Assembly: GCA_025056565.1 (NCBI GenBank)
Contig: JANWWA010000016.1
Span: 1-64,000, forward strand
From: Chloroherpetonaceae bacterium
Lineage (GTDB): Bacteria > Bacteroidota > Chlorobiia > Chlorobiales > Thermochlorobacteraceae
Direction of reading: 5' to 3'
DNA length: 64,000 bases
Below the pieces are notes generated by a model that was not told the DNA's origin, ran no database searches, and worked only from the letters and a program-made list of their open reading frames with translations. A program made the translations under genes and the position numbers. Numbering within the stretch: the first letter of the stretch is position 1; every line of letters starts with the position of its first letter. Of this stretch, positions 38,319 through 47,756 are shown one piece after another.

Positions 38319-41300
38319 CTAATTCACAATACCCTCGAGGCGGTCTTCTAAATCGGCGTATAGCTCGCGCAGTTTATTGAGCGTCTCGGTATCGGCTTGC
38401 CACAAGCCACGACCGCTGGCTTCAAGCAAACGACTGACAATGTTTTTCATTGCTTGTGGATTGAGCCGAGTCAGCCGCTCACGCATCGTCTCGTCGAGAG
38501 CAAAGATCTCGGCAGCTTTCTGATAGACCCAGTCATCGACGCTCTTTGTAGTGGCGTCCCAACCCAGCATATAAGTCATGCGGTTCGAGATTTCTGCCGC
38601 ACCGCTATGTCCATGTGCCAGCATTCCTTCATACCACTTGGGGTTGAGAAGTTTTGTCCGATACTCCACTCGTAAGGCTTTCGCTACCTCGTCAATCTTC
38701 ACATCTGCCGTGAAGGATTCTACATAATTCAGTTTCACCGCTTTCACTGTAGGGTTACGCTTTTCAGCGCAGAGCTTGAGCGCACCTGAAGTAGAGAAGT
38801 AGTGGTCAATATCCGAAATGCCAAACTCAACTGAATCAACCTGATGCACCACGCGGGAAACTGTGCCAAGCAACTGTTCCAGTGCCTCAGTTTCTTTCTT
38901 GCCATTTCGAGCACCACCATAGGTGAATGCATTGCGGCGAATGAACAGTGCATCAAGGTCGTTGTCGCTCTCCCACGCAGAGTCTTCAATCATATCGTCA
39001 ACATATGTGCCATACATACCAGGGGCTTGGGTAAAAAGCCGAGCCGTAGCGCTCTCAAACGAAAGACCTTGACGCAAAGCAGCGCTGACATGCTTCTTGA
39101 TAAAATTCATTTCTTCAGGTTCATTGGCTGCAGCAGCGGTTTTGATAAGGGTATCGAGATGATTCATCAAGATACCGAATGTGTCACGAAAGACAGGTGA
39201 AAGGTGCATCAGGACATCAATGCGGGGACGACCAAGTTCTTCGAGTGGGATAAGTTCATAATGCGAGATTTTATTTTGACCGTCATAAGCAGGACGCGCA
39301 CCAATAAGACGAATCACCGTTGCAACCGCTTCGCCTTTGGTCTTAATGGTGTCCAAGCCCCAAAGAACCTCTGCAATGGTTTCCGGATAAGTGCCATGTT
39401 CTTCCAGATGTTGAGCGATAATAGCCTCAGCAATTTGTGCGCCTTTTGCAAAAGCCAGTTCCGATGGAATGCGCCACGGGTCAATAGCGTGAATGTTTCT
39501 GCCTGTAGGCAATACATTTAGCCCATCGCGAATGAGGTCGCCGCCAGGTCCAGAGGGCAAATACTCTCCGTTGAGAGCCTTTACAAGTGCGTCAAGTTCA
39601 TGGGAGTTGTCGGCTAAGCTGTTCATCAAGGCTTTGGCGCTGTGTGTAATGGTCTCTAGTGCCTCCGCCGTTTGGCGTGAAATTTCAGGCGTAGAAGTTA
39701 AGTTGCGCCACACTTCAATAGGGCGCTCTTTGCCGAACACCGCTCGCTCCGTGAAGGTAGTGCATGCCGCATCTATCTGCTCACGAAGCGAAATCGCTTG
39801 TGCATCACCTTTGCGGGCAGCAGTAGCAAGATGCGCATAATGCTTGAAGGGGCTTTGCGGGTCAAAGGCACGAAGGAAGAGACTCGGTAGTGTATGCTCT
39901 AAGCCTTGCGCTTTGAGCACTTCCGTTACCGTCAGGATTTGTGTCTCAATGGGTGCAGCTTGCCCAAAAGTGTGAAGCGAGTGGGTAATCAAGCGATGCT
40001 CAAGCTCTCGAAGATAGACATAAAGACGGCTGGCATAGTCGCTAAATGCTTCACCCTCTTTGCGTGGAAGGTCGTTATTGAGCGAAAGCAGTTCTACTGT
40101 TTGCATAATCGCTTCTTCAATGCTGGGGTCGCTCTGGGAATAGCGCTCACGGTAGTCGCTAAGCATATCCCGCAGAACGGGAAGTTCGCGATAAAGTCCA
40201 GCACGTGCAAGGGGTGGAGTGATGTGTGAAATCATCACGGCGTAGCCACGTCGCTTAGCAAGAGCAGATTCACTGGGGTTATTAACGGGGTAGAGATAAA
40301 AATGCGGCACTTCACCAAGCAAGGCATCAGACCAGCACTTGCGGTTCATACCGAGCTGCAAACCGGGCAGCCACTCGGCAGAGCCATGCATTCCGACATG
40401 GATAAGGGCATCGGCTTTGAAAGCGCGGCTTATCCAACGGTAGAAGGCAAGATATTGGTGATGTGGTGTGTTTTGTTTATCAAAAAGCAATCGCATCGGG
40501 TCGCCTTGAACGCCAAGGCGCGGCTGAACGCCAATGAAGATATTGCCAAAGCGAAGCCCGCCGATGAATACAGAACCATCCGGCATGGGGGCAATGTCGC
40601 CTGCAAACTTTCCCCAGCGTGCCTCAATTTTGTGCTGCTCCCGCTCAGATGCAAGCTCTTCGAACTCAGCGGCCGTAACCGTAAGTGCTGCCTTAGAGCT
40701 ATGCATACGCTGGGGGTCAGTTGCAGCATCTAAGGCTTCGAAGAGTGCTTCAGGAGATTCTGGCAGCAGGCCAACTGTGTAGCCTTCTTTTTCCAATCGC
40801 TGCAAAATGGCAAAGAGGCTTTTGGGAACATCCAGCAATGCGGCTGTAGCTTTTTTGCCCAAACCCGGTGGATAGTCATAGACCACAAAAGCCAGTCGCT
40901 TTTCGCTATTTTTCTTGCGGCGCAGCGCGACCCACTTTTGCGCAAGATGAGTAAGGCGCGCCAAGCGGTCAGGCACAGTGGTCATCTTGCCTTTAGAAAG
41001 GGCGCCAAGAACGACGGGAGCGACAGCACCATCCATTTCTGGAATTGAGTAGGTAACGGTTGCTTGCATTGGCGAGACGCCCACTTTGCCCCACTGGTTG
41101 TAGTCCTGCGTTGCAAGTGGATGCGAGACGGTATATGGCACGTTTAGTTTTCTAAGTAGCTCTTCGGCGATTTTAGTCTGTGAGCCGGGCTTTGTGGAGC
41201 CAGCTGGTCCACCTACAAGTCCAAAGCCCATCGTGTTGACAAGAAAATCCAAGTGCGCCTTCGATAGCCACTCACGCACAGCGATATGTGCCTCCACACC

Positions 41301-42128
41301 CATTACGAACACAGGCAGCGTGTAGAAGCCTTTTCTTTCAAAAGCCCGAATAATGTCGTCAATGTAGGTGCGTTCTTGAAGCAAATGTTTGCGGAAAAAG
41401 AGAAGTCCAACGCGTGGAGCATGTTTTTCATCAATGCCAAGCTTGCGGAGATGTTTGGCTTGCCAGCTGAAAAATTGGCGAATATCCTTGAAGTATTCCG
41501 TGCCATCAAGGTGAGCATCAGGGTGGTAGAGACCCATGGTAGGAATCTCAATCAGCGGTGGCACTTCAAGTGCGGCACCAAAATACTCACGCAAAATAAG
41601 CTTGAACATAGAGACGATATTGTCCGAAATCGGCTGCAACCAGTATGCATAGACTTGCATCCAGTTCTTAAAGTCCCTTGCCTTGTCGGGAATAAGTGGA
41701 AGCAATGTGCGCATCAGTTTAAGTAGCTTGAGGTAACCATAGAGAGTATCTTCATCACGACCACGCACAAGTAGCTTGGTAACCTTCTTTACACTCTCGG
41801 GCATACCACTGCCTGTGCCCTTCGGGGCAAAAGAGCCGACTTTGGTTAGCGCCATCACTTCGGGCATAGACTCGAAAGCAAAGACCGCTGTGGCACGTGA
41901 GCGTTCAACTTGTGCTCTTAGCCACTCAGCGTGACTTTTGAAGGTAATCATCGACGCAAAGATGCAATCTGCATCTTTAAGAGCGTCTGCAAGACTTGGG
42001 TTCTGTGTCTCGAGGTCGTGGTCAGTAAAGTTTTGGAGTTCAGCGTGTGGTGCTAAGCGAGATTTGACATCAGCCCAGAAGCGATGATTGTAGTGCTCCA
42101 TTGCCAGCACAGCTACAATCTTCCTCAT
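38319..42128 (-). CDS. bchH: Magnesium chelatase subunit H (BchH family)
   Basis: A 1269-residue porphyrin-binding subunit that inserts Mg into protoporphyrin IX with BchI and BchD, the first step of bacteriochlorophyll synthesis. The start ATG at 42128 follows an excellent AAAGGAGG site, and the protein begins MRKIVAVLAMEHYNHRFWAD as in Chlorobi BchH; the frame to 42200 is not used. FAFESMPEVMALTKVGSF, MGLYHPDAHLDGTEYFKDI, IHVGMHGSAEWLPGLQLGMN and a late DWVYQKAAEIFALDE are typical. Chlorobi carry up to three paralogues (BchH, BchS, BchT), which I cannot distinguish here. No bchI or bchD is nearby. A long hairpin lies in the leader. Confidence 0.93.
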   Translation of the reverse strand: MRKIVAVLAMEHYNHRFWADVKSRLAPHAELQNFTDHDLETQNPSLADALKDADCIFASMITFKSHAEWLRAQVERSRATAVFAFESMPEVMALTKVGSFAPKGTGSGMPESVKKVTKLLVRGRDEDTLYGYLKLLKLMRTLLPLIPDKARDFKNWMQVYAYWLQPISDNIVSMFKLILREYFGAALEVPPLIEIPTMGLYHPDAHLDGTEYFKDIRQFFSWQAKHLRKLGIDEKHAPRVGLLFFRKHLLQERTYIDDIIRAFERKGFYTLPVFVMGVEAHIAVREWLSKAHLDFLVNTMGFGLVGGPAGSTKPGSQTKIAEELLRKLNVPYTVSHPLATQDYNQWGKVGVSPMQATVTYSIPEMDGAVAPVVLGALSKGKMTTVPDRLARLTHLAQKWVALRRKKNSEKRLAFVVYDYPPGLGKKATAALLDVPKSLFAILQRLEKEGYTVGLLPESPEALFEALDAATDPQRMHSSKAALTVTAAEFEELASEREQHKIEARWGKFAGDIAPMPDGSVFIGGLRFGNIFIGVQPRLGVQGDPMRLLFDKQNTPHHQYLAFYRWISRAFKADALIHVGMHGSAEWLPGLQLGMNRKCWSDALLGEVPHFYLYPVNNPSESALAKRRGYAVMISHITPPLARAGLYRELPVLRDMLSDYRERYSQSDPSIEEAIMQTVELLSLNNDLPRKEGEAFSDYASRLYVYLRELEHRLITHSLHTFGQAAPIETQILTVTEVLKAQGLEHTLPSLFLRAFDPQSPFKHYAHLATAARKGDAQAISLREQIDAACTTFTERAVFGKERPIEVWRNLTSTPEISRQTAEALETITHSAKALMNSLADNSHELDALVKALNGEYLPSGPGGDLIRDGLNVLPTGRNIHAIDPWRIPSELAFAKGAQIAEAIIAQHLEEHGTYPETIAEVLWGLDTIKTKGEAVATVIRLIGARPAYDGQNKISHYELIPLEELGRPRIDVLMHLSPVFRDTFGILMNHLDTLIKTAAAANEPEEMNFIKKHVSAALRQGLSFESATARLFTQAPGMYGTYVDDMIEDSAWESDNDLDALFIRRNAFTYGGARNGKKETEALEQLLGTVSRVVHQVDSVEFGISDIDHYFSTSGALKLCAEKRNPTVKAVKLNYVESFTADVKIDEVAKALRVEYRTKLLNPKWYEGMLAHGHSGAAEISNRMTYMLGWDATTKSVDDWVYQKAAEIFALDETMRERLTRLNPQAMKNIVSRLLEASGRGLWQADTETLNKLRELYADLEDRLEGIVN

Positions 42129-42160
42129 AGTTATCCTCCTTTGATGTGGTGCAAAAAGCA

Positions 42161-42206
42161 AGTGATTTGCAACAAGAAAGATAAGATTTTTCTTTTGCAA
42201 ATCGCT
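42161..42206 (-). promoter_or_regulatory. Long imperfect inverted repeat in the bchH leader
   Basis: AGTGATTTGCAA (42161-42172), a single C, and AAGAAA (42174-42179) pair with TTTCTT (42189-42194) and TTGCAAATCGCT (42195-42206), leaving a 9-nt loop. The stem has 18 pairs, one G-T pair and one bulge. It ends 33 nt before the bchH start codon on the minus strand and is followed by TGCTTTTTGC. It could be an operator, a 5' mRNA stabiliser or an attenuator hairpin. Confidence 0.6.
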
Positions 42207-42523
42207 TCCGCCGCCAAGCTGACGGCGTTAGCAGAAAGTAAATGCAGGCGCATTGTGCTTGACCATGCAGGCAGATGCTTTTGGCAGATGCTATTTGCTG
42301 CTGCTTGGGGATTGAACCAAGCTAGCCAAGATGCACACACACTGTTTGATGTGGAGGGCGTTTTAGTGGAACTTGCGTATATTCTTGCGCTACCTGCATT
42401 GATGCTGACTTACCGCATCCCAATGCATCCTAGCACCATCTCGTTAAGGCACATTCCTTGAAGTCGCTCAAAGCAAACATTGTTGAACAAACTGACTTTT
42501 CTTAACGCAAACTTGCTACGACA
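42207..42523. other. Gene-free divergent spacer
   Basis: Together with the bchH leader this makes 395 nt between bchH and the caspase gene. An open plus-strand frame (to 42461) overlaps the bchH start and has no family likeness, so I do not call it. A TACTTTCT sequence on the minus strand near 42230 resembles a -10. Nothing else is recognised. Confidence 0.5.
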
Positions 42524-45457
42524 ATGAACCCACTATCTGCTGCCTCGCTTTTCTTTTTAGTGCTGCTCTATGCGCTACCGCTTTTCGCGCAAGAAGAAGA
42601 GCGCGCCGATGTTCCCAAAGACCCTATTCTGCGAATAGAGACAGGGATGCACACAGCGATAATTAACAGAATTGGTGTTGACGCAGCGCAGCGTTTTCTC
42701 GTGACAGCTTCGCAGGATAAAACCGTTCGGGTCTGGGACTTAAAGACGCAGCGCTTGCTACGCACGTTGCGTCCGCCGATTGGACTCCACGAAGATGGAA
42801 AACTCTTTTCAGTTGCCATCTCGCCTGACGGCAAGACGGTGGTGTGCGGCGGTTGGACGGGATACGACTGGGACGGAAAGAATTGCATCTATGTTTTTGA
42901 CCGTGAAACAGGCAATTTGGTTCGGCGCATTACGGGCGTGGAAGGCGTTATCAATCACCTGACATTTTCTCGAGACGGGCGATACCTTGCGGCGACTTTG
43001 GGCGGCGGTTTTGGCTTGCGCGTGTATAGCGCTGCAAACTACTCGCTGGTTGCCAGAGATGCAGATTATGGCGGTAGCAGTTACGGCGCTGATTTTGACG
43101 CATCGGGGCGGCTAGTTACCTCGTGCGAAGATGGTTTCATTCGGTTGTATGATGAGCAGCTTAAGCTGAAAGGAAAAGCACGACTCAAAAGCGGCAAAGA
43201 TCCCTTCCAAGTAGCATTTTCACCCGATGGCAAGGTAGTGGCAGTCGGATTTAATGATGCTGCCTGCGTAGAAATCGTAAGCCCTGCACTATTAAACACG
43301 GGTATCACAGGGCTAAACATCACAGTTGGCAAGCCAGAGGGTGACTTCATCTTATCTGCAGTAGCGTGGTCAGCAGACGGCAAGACGCTTTATGCAGCAG
43401 GCACGTTGAGCAATGCAGACAGTCGCAAACTGATTCGTGTGTGGCGCAATGAGAATTCGGCCACAATCAAAGAATGGCTCACCGAATCGTCAAATGTGAT
43501 CACGCAACTCTTACCGCGAAAAGAAGGCGGCATCATTTTTAGCGCTGGTGACCCATGCTTCGGCGCCCTTGATGCCGCAGGCAATAAAGTCTTTCACAAA
43601 GGCGCACTGAACCCAGACTTTCGGGGTATGCACCAGAGTTTTCGCGTTTCTGAGACCGGAGCTATTGTGAATTTTAGCTATGCCTACAACGCAAAGAAAA
43701 TAGCGTCTTTCTTTGTCAATGAGCGCGCCATTGACCAATATGACCCCAAAGCCACAGGAATGTATGCACCCCTGACCGAAGGACTGCCCATTGCAGATTG
43801 GCGAGGCTATGAACCAAAGTGGCGGGGTAAGCCTATTGCGCTCAAAAGTTATGAGCGTTCACTCAGTTTGGCGATTGCGCCCGATAAAAAGTCGTTCTTA
43901 CTGGGCTGCGATTTTTCGCTGCGCCGCTATGATGCCTCTGGCAAGGCCGTCTGGCAAAACTCCGTGCCCGGCGCTGCGTGGGCGGTCAATGTTACGCAGG
44001 ATAACAACTTAGCAGTTGCGGCATTTGGCGATGGCACAATTCGCTGGTTTCGCTATGACGATGGCAAAGAACTGCTGGCTTTCTTTCCTGCAAACGATGG
44101 CAAGCGTTGGATTATCTGGACGCCCGAAGGTTACTACGACGCTTCGGCAGGTGGCGAAAGCCTCATCGGCTGGCATCTCAATCAAGGCAAAGCCAAAGAA
44201 TCGCTCTTTTTCTCCGTTGGGCGCTTTCGCAATAAGTTCTATCGCCCTGATGTAATCGCTAAAGTCTTGGAGACGCTGGATGTGGAAAATGCACTCATCG
44301 CGGCCGATGAAGAGCGCGGAATGAGCAAAAGCCAATCCGAGGCATCACGGCAAAATTTCAAGCTCAATGAGGCTCTGCCGCCTGTGGTGTCTATTCTTTC
44401 GCCTGAGAATGGCGCGGAGGTTTCTTCGTCGCAAGTGTTAGTGCGCTATGCTATAGAGTCGCCGTCCAAAGAAGCGATTGCGGCGGTCAAAATTCTGGTT
44501 GATGGGCGACCTGCTACAAGCACACGTGGCTTGAAAAAATCACTGGCGCAAGGCGTCGTTGAAGAGCAAGCGACGGTAACGATTCCTGAGCGTGACTGCG
44601 AAATTTCCATCGTAGCAGAAAACAAGTTTGCGGCTAGCGAGCCAGCCAGCGTGCGCGTAGCGTGGAAAGGCAAAGCGCCAGCGCAAGATGAATTTGTCGT
44701 CAGGCCGAAACTCTATGCGCTCGTGATTGGCGTGAGCCAGTATCAAGAGTCGTCGTTGCAGTTGAATTTGGCAGCCAAAGACGCGCAGGATTTTGCGCAA
44801 GCGTTGCTGGCTCAAAAAGGCGGGCTGTATCAAGATGTGGTGGTGAAATTGCTGACGGATGAGCAAGCCAGCAAGGATAATGTGCTGGACGGGTTAGAGT
44901 GGTTGCAAAAGGAGGTAACAAGCAAAGATGTGGGTGTGGTGTTCTTTGCAGGACATGGCATCAACGACAACAACGGCACATTTTATCTGATGCCTGTAGA
45001 TGCCAATCCAGAGAAGATTAAGCGCACGTGTTTGGAGTTTAGTCAGTTCAAAACGACGATTGCATCGCTGGCAGGGAAGGTGGTGGTGTTTTTAGATGCA
45101 TGTCATAGCGGCAGTGCAATGGGCGGGGCGCAGCGGCGCAGTGCAGCGGCAGATATTACGCTGGCGGTCAATGAGCTGAGCAGCGCGGAGAACGGGGCAG
45201 TGGTGTTTTCGTCATCGACAGGGCGGCAGTATTCGCTGGAAGATGCAGCTTGGGGCAATGGCGCCTTTACGAAGGCGTTGGTGGAAGGGCTGAGTGGCAA
45301 AGCCGACCTGACTGGCAAGGGCAGGATTACAGTCAATATGCTGGACGTGTTTATTTCGGAACGGGTGAAGGAAATTACCAAAGGCAAACAAACGCCCACG
45401 ACTGTCAAGCCACCGAATGTACCTGATTTTCCAATTGCTGTGAAGATGAAAAAGTAG
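42524..45457 (+). CDS. Exported WD40-caspase (peptidase C14, orthocaspase-like) protein
   Basis: A 977-residue protein with a signal peptide (LFFLVLLYALPLFAQEEE). Residues about 35-560 form WD40-type repeats, for example FLVTASQDKTVRVWDLKT, VAISPDGKTVVCGG, VAFSPDGKVVAVGFND and VAWSADGKTLYAAG. An Ig-like region (about 620-715, PPVVSILSPENGAEV) leads to a C-terminal caspase domain (about 725-975) with LYALVIGVSQYQ, catalytic His811 in FFAGHGIND and catalytic Cys860 in FLDACHSGSA. Relatives are bacterial orthocaspases, Arg/Lys-specific cysteine peptidases. Export to the periplasm is unusual among caspase-like proteins. The last ~750 nt look richer in G. Its target is unknown. Confidence 0.85.
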   Translation: MNPLSAASLFFLVLLYALPLFAQEEERADVPKDPILRIETGMHTAIINRIGVDAAQRFLVTASQDKTVRVWDLKTQRLLRTLRPPIGLHEDGKLFSVAISPDGKTVVCGGWTGYDWDGKNCIYVFDRETGNLVRRITGVEGVINHLTFSRDGRYLAATLGGGFGLRVYSAANYSLVARDADYGGSSYGADFDASGRLVTSCEDGFIRLYDEQLKLKGKARLKSGKDPFQVAFSPDGKVVAVGFNDAACVEIVSPALLNTGITGLNITVGKPEGDFILSAVAWSADGKTLYAAGTLSNADSRKLIRVWRNENSATIKEWLTESSNVITQLLPRKEGGIIFSAGDPCFGALDAAGNKVFHKGALNPDFRGMHQSFRVSETGAIVNFSYAYNAKKIASFFVNERAIDQYDPKATGMYAPLTEGLPIADWRGYEPKWRGKPIALKSYERSLSLAIAPDKKSFLLGCDFSLRRYDASGKAVWQNSVPGAAWAVNVTQDNNLAVAAFGDGTIRWFRYDDGKELLAFFPANDGKRWIIWTPEGYYDASAGGESLIGWHLNQGKAKESLFFSVGRFRNKFYRPDVIAKVLETLDVENALIAADEERGMSKSQSEASRQNFKLNEALPPVVSILSPENGAEVSSSQVLVRYAIESPSKEAIAAVKILVDGRPATSTRGLKKSLAQGVVEEQATVTIPERDCEISIVAENKFAASEPASVRVAWKGKAPAQDEFVVRPKLYALVIGVSQYQESSLQLNLAAKDAQDFAQALLAQKGGLYQDVVVKLLTDEQASKDNVLDGLEWLQKEVTSKDVGVVFFAGHGINDNNGTFYLMPVDANPEKIKRTCLEFSQFKTTIASLAGKVVVFLDACHSGSAMGGAQRRSAAADITLAVNELSSAENGAVVFSSSTGRQYSLEDAAWGNGAFTKALVEGLSGKADLTGKGRITVNMLDVFISERVKEITKGKQTPTTVKPPNVPDFPIAVKMKK

Positions 45458-45525
45458 CCATGAGGCCTTCCCCACCGATGGGCTGAGTGGTAGAAGAAGT
45501 AGGTGGGGCGGTTATAGCATTTTCA

Positions 45526-46776
45526 CTAGGCGCTATCGGTGCGAAATTTGGAGAGCGTGAGTTTCAGGAGTGCTCTGGCGGCTTCTTTCTTAGACATAAG
45601 CGGCAATGCGTGCTGCTCGCCTGTGCGAGAGAGAAGTGTGAGGCGGTTGGTGTCGACCTCAAAACCAGCGTTGGGGTCATTGGCGCAGTTGAGCGCAATC
45701 CAGTCCAGATTTTTCTTTTCAAGTTTGGCTCTGGCATTTTCGAGCGCATGACTGGTCTCTAATGCAAATCCAATAGCAATTTGATGCGCTCTCTTTTGTT
45801 GCCCGAATTCTAAAAGGATGTCTGGATTTTTGACCAGTGTGAGCACGAGTCGGTCGCTATCTTTCTTGAGCTTTTGCGGTGCGATATGTTCAGGGCGATA
45901 ATCGGCGACCGCAGCTGCCGCAATGAAAACATCGCATCGCTCAAAATAAGCGTGTGCCGCTGCCAGCATTTCTTCGGCGCTTTCGACATCAATGCGCTCC
46001 ACATTAGGTGGGGTTGGCAAGGGCGTTTTCCCTGTAATCAAGATAGTCTTTGCACCCCACTCAGCAGCTGCCTCTGCCAGTGCGAAGCCCATTTTACCAG
46101 TTGAAAAATTGGAGATAAAGCGCACAGGGTCAAGGCGCTCACGCGTTGCGCCGGCTGTTACGACAATGCACTTTCCCGCAAGCCATTTTGACGCAGAGGT
46201 CTCGAAAACCTCAGCGATATGCTTAAAAAGCGTCTCTGGCTCTGGTAAGCGACCCTTACCTATCAAGCCTGAGGCTAACTCGCCATATTCAGGTTCAATG
46301 ATGATGCACCCATCTTGTCGCAGCAAAGCTAAGTTGCGTTGCACTGCAGGCGCGCTAAGCATCTCGCCATCCATTGAGGGAAAAATGAGGCGTGGGCGTT
46401 CAGGTCGCAGCGCAAGAAAGAGCACACTGAGCATATCATCGCTGAGGCCATGTGCAAGTTTGGCGAGCGTGTGAGCCGTTGCAGGAGCAACTACGAACAT
46501 ATCTGCCCATTCACCTAAGCGAATATGCTCCGTCCAATCTTGTTTGGCATCGTGCGTGGGAAAAATGTCGCAGAGCACTTTGCGCTGTGAAAGTGTCTCA
46601 AGTACCGCAGGAGTGACAAACTCCTTTGCACGCTGGGTCAGAACCACTTGCACGTCTGCACCTGCTTTTTTGAGCAAACGCACAAGCAGTGGTAGCTTGT
46701 AGGCAGCAATGCCCCCTGAGATGCCTAATAGAATGTGCTTGCCGTGCAGCGCATTTAAGGTATCGTGGTGACTCAC
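45526..46776 (-). CDS. coaBC: Bifunctional phosphopantothenoylcysteine decarboxylase/phosphopantothenate-cysteine ligase
   Basis: A 416-residue enzyme of coenzyme A synthesis. The N-terminal CoaC flavodoxin-like domain has [34 protein letters not shown] with the active His region, and a PSMDGEML variant of the usual PAMNxxM. The C-terminal CoaB domain begins [20 protein letters not shown], then [17 protein letters not shown] and a late KKLDW-like [15 protein letters not shown]. The start is GTG at 46776, which overlaps the stop of the third PIN toxin gene by 4 nt (GTGA). No other start is close, so translation of this essential enzyme appears coupled to the toxin-antitoxin array. Confidence 0.9.
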   Translation of the reverse strand: MSHHDTLNALHGKHILLGISGGIAAYKLPLLVRLLKKAGADVQVVLTQRAKEFVTPAVLETLSQRKVLCDIFPTHDAKQDWTEHIRLGEWADMFVVAPATAHTLAKLAHGLSDDMLSVLFLALRPERPRLIFPSMDGEMLSAPAVQRNLALLRQDGCIIIEPEYGELASGLIGKGRLPEPETLFKHIAEVFETSASKWLAGKCIVVTAGATRERLDPVRFISNFSTGKMGFALAEAAAEWGAKTILITGKTPLPTPPNVERIDVESAEEMLAAAHAYFERCDVFIAAAAVADYRPEHIAPQKLKKDSDRLVLTLVKNPDILLEFGQQKRAHQIAIGFALETSHALENARAKLEKKNLDWIALNCANDPNAGFEVDTNRLTLLSRTGEQHALPLMSKKEAARALLKLTLSKFRTDSA

Positions 46777-46893
46777 TGTGGTTCAATGCGTTTAAGGTCA
46801 GTGCGGTCAAAGTCTGCATCAAAACTTACCAGCTCCAAGCCGTGCTTCTTTGCCAGCGTGTATTGATACGCATCGTCAAAATCTAAGCCCCAT
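46772..46893 (-). repeat. TA-array repeat, copy 1 (toxin 3' end only)
   Basis: 122 nt encoding the end of the third toxin, identical to the matching part of copy 3 (47981-48102). The repeat stops at the coaBC start, where copies 2 and 3 continue into an antitoxin. Confidence 0.9.
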
Positions 46894-47156
46894 CTGAAAA
46901 TGTTGTGTGTCAAAGCGCCAAAATCCTCAGGCATAAGTGCCAAGATGCGAATGCCTGCACGATTTAAGTCTTGCCCGAACTGTGCAAGCTCGCTGAGCTT
47001 GTTTGACCAGAAGAGTTTTAGCCCGATGCTATCGAGCGAGTAGTTTGAAAGAAAGAGCGTGCCCAAGTCTTGCGAAGTAATGTATTCAACGGCAGCTTGC
47101 GCCTTCTCTTGCTCCAAGAGAATCTCGAGGAAGATGTTCGTATCAAGCAGCTTCAT
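46773..47156 (-). CDS. PIN-domain toxin, third pair of the array
   Basis: A 127-residue VapC-like PIN ribonuclease, predicted to cleave RNA when free of its antitoxin. The first acidic site is in MKLLDTNIFLEILLEQ; the C-terminal third, from GLDFDDAYQY to the final [10 protein letters not shown], is identical to the other two toxins and contains DFDDA and SFDADFD acids. The middle (about 15-85) differs from its siblings. The frame extends to 47234, but the ATG at 47156 is right because it overlaps the antitoxin stop by 4 nt. Its own stop overlaps the coaBC GTG. Confidence 0.88.
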   Translation of the reverse strand: MKLLDTNIFLEILLEQEKAQAAVEYITSQDLGTLFLSNYSLDSIGLKLFWSNKLSELAQFGQDLNRAGIRILALMPEDFGALTHNIFRWGLDFDDAYQYTLAKKHGLELVSFDADFDRTDLKRIEPQ

Positions 47157-47371
47157 TTCGCGCCTCTTCGCTCTAAAATTTCCTTTTGCGCTTCTAATGC
47201 GGTTTGTTTCAGCTCTTTCAAGCAACCACGCCACGAAAAGCTCATACTAACTTTTGGCGATTTTTGGAGGGCTTCCTTCCAAGCAAGAAACTCAATGAAG
47301 TCCAGTGTTTCTTGCTGGTGCTGTGGGGAGAGTTGTCGTGCTTTTTCGGTGATTTGTTCCAGAAGGCTCAT
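47153..47371 (-). CDS. DUF2281-type antitoxin, third pair of the array
   Basis: A 72-residue antitoxin partner of the PIN toxin. The first 29 residues (MSLLEQITEKARQLSPQHQQ, then ETLDFIEFL) are identical to the other two antitoxins of the array and match the DUF2281 pattern. The tail (AWKEALQKSPKVSMSFSWRG, then a helix) is specific to this pair and is the part expected to bind the toxin. It lies 3 nt after the stop of the second toxin and overlaps its own toxin by 4 nt. Confidence 0.85.
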   Translation of the reverse strand: MSLLEQITEKARQLSPQHQQETLDFIEFLAWKEALQKSPKVSMSFSWRGCLKELKQTALEAQKEILERRGAK

Positions 47372-47482
47372 TGCTCACTGTGGTTCAATGCGTTTAAGGT
47401 CAGTGCGGTCAAAGTCTGCATCAAAACTTACCAGCTCCAAGCCGTGCTTCTTTGCCAGCGTGTATTGATACGCATCGTCAAA
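47292..47482 (-). repeat. TA-array repeat, copy 2 (antitoxin 5' end plus toxin 3' end)
   Basis: 191 nt identical to 47899-48089. It holds the antitoxin-3 N-terminus, the 3-nt junction and the toxin-2 C-terminus. Confidence 0.92.
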
Positions 47483-47755
47483 GTCCAAATTCCACTGGTC
47501 GCTATAGGCAATGAAAGCTGCGATGTCTGCATCCTGCAAATAAAGCCTCGTAACACGGTTGCGGCGCAAGTCTTCACAAAAACTTTGCCAAAGTGCTTTG
47601 CGCTTTACGGCAAAAAGCTTAAGCCCAATTGAGTTCAGCGAGAACTCTGAGATATACAGTGAGCCCTTGGGCTGTGCTTGCAGGAAATTTCTGGCGGCTT
47701 GCTCCTTTTTCTGGGCAAGCAGCACTTCCAGAAAGACATTGGTATCAACGAGCAT
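47375..47755 (-). CDS. PIN-domain toxin, second pair of the array
   Basis: A 126-residue VapC-like PIN ribonuclease. It starts MLVDTNVFLEVLLAQKKEQA, with the first catalytic Asp at position 4. The middle region includes ISEFSLNSIGLKLFAVKRK and differs from the siblings. From LDFDDAYQY the protein is identical to the other two toxins to the end. The ATG lies 1 nt after the antitoxin stop, a slightly different junction from the 4-nt overlaps of pairs one and three. Confidence 0.88.
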   Translation of the reverse strand: MLVDTNVFLEVLLAQKKEQAARNFLQAQPKGSLYISEFSLNSIGLKLFAVKRKALWQSFCEDLRRNRVTRLYLQDADIAAFIAYSDQWNLDFDDAYQYTLAKKHGLELVSFDADFDRTDLKRIEPQ

Positions 47756-47756
47756 A

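Noticed and set aside
42084-42461. 125-codon plus-strand frame between bchH and the caspase gene
   Set aside because: It overlaps the bchH start and its ribosome binding site, includes the hairpin, and has no family likeness.
45495-45510. 16-nt sequence shared with 56071-56086
   Set aside because: About one such match is expected by chance in a window of this size, and neither site has a common context.
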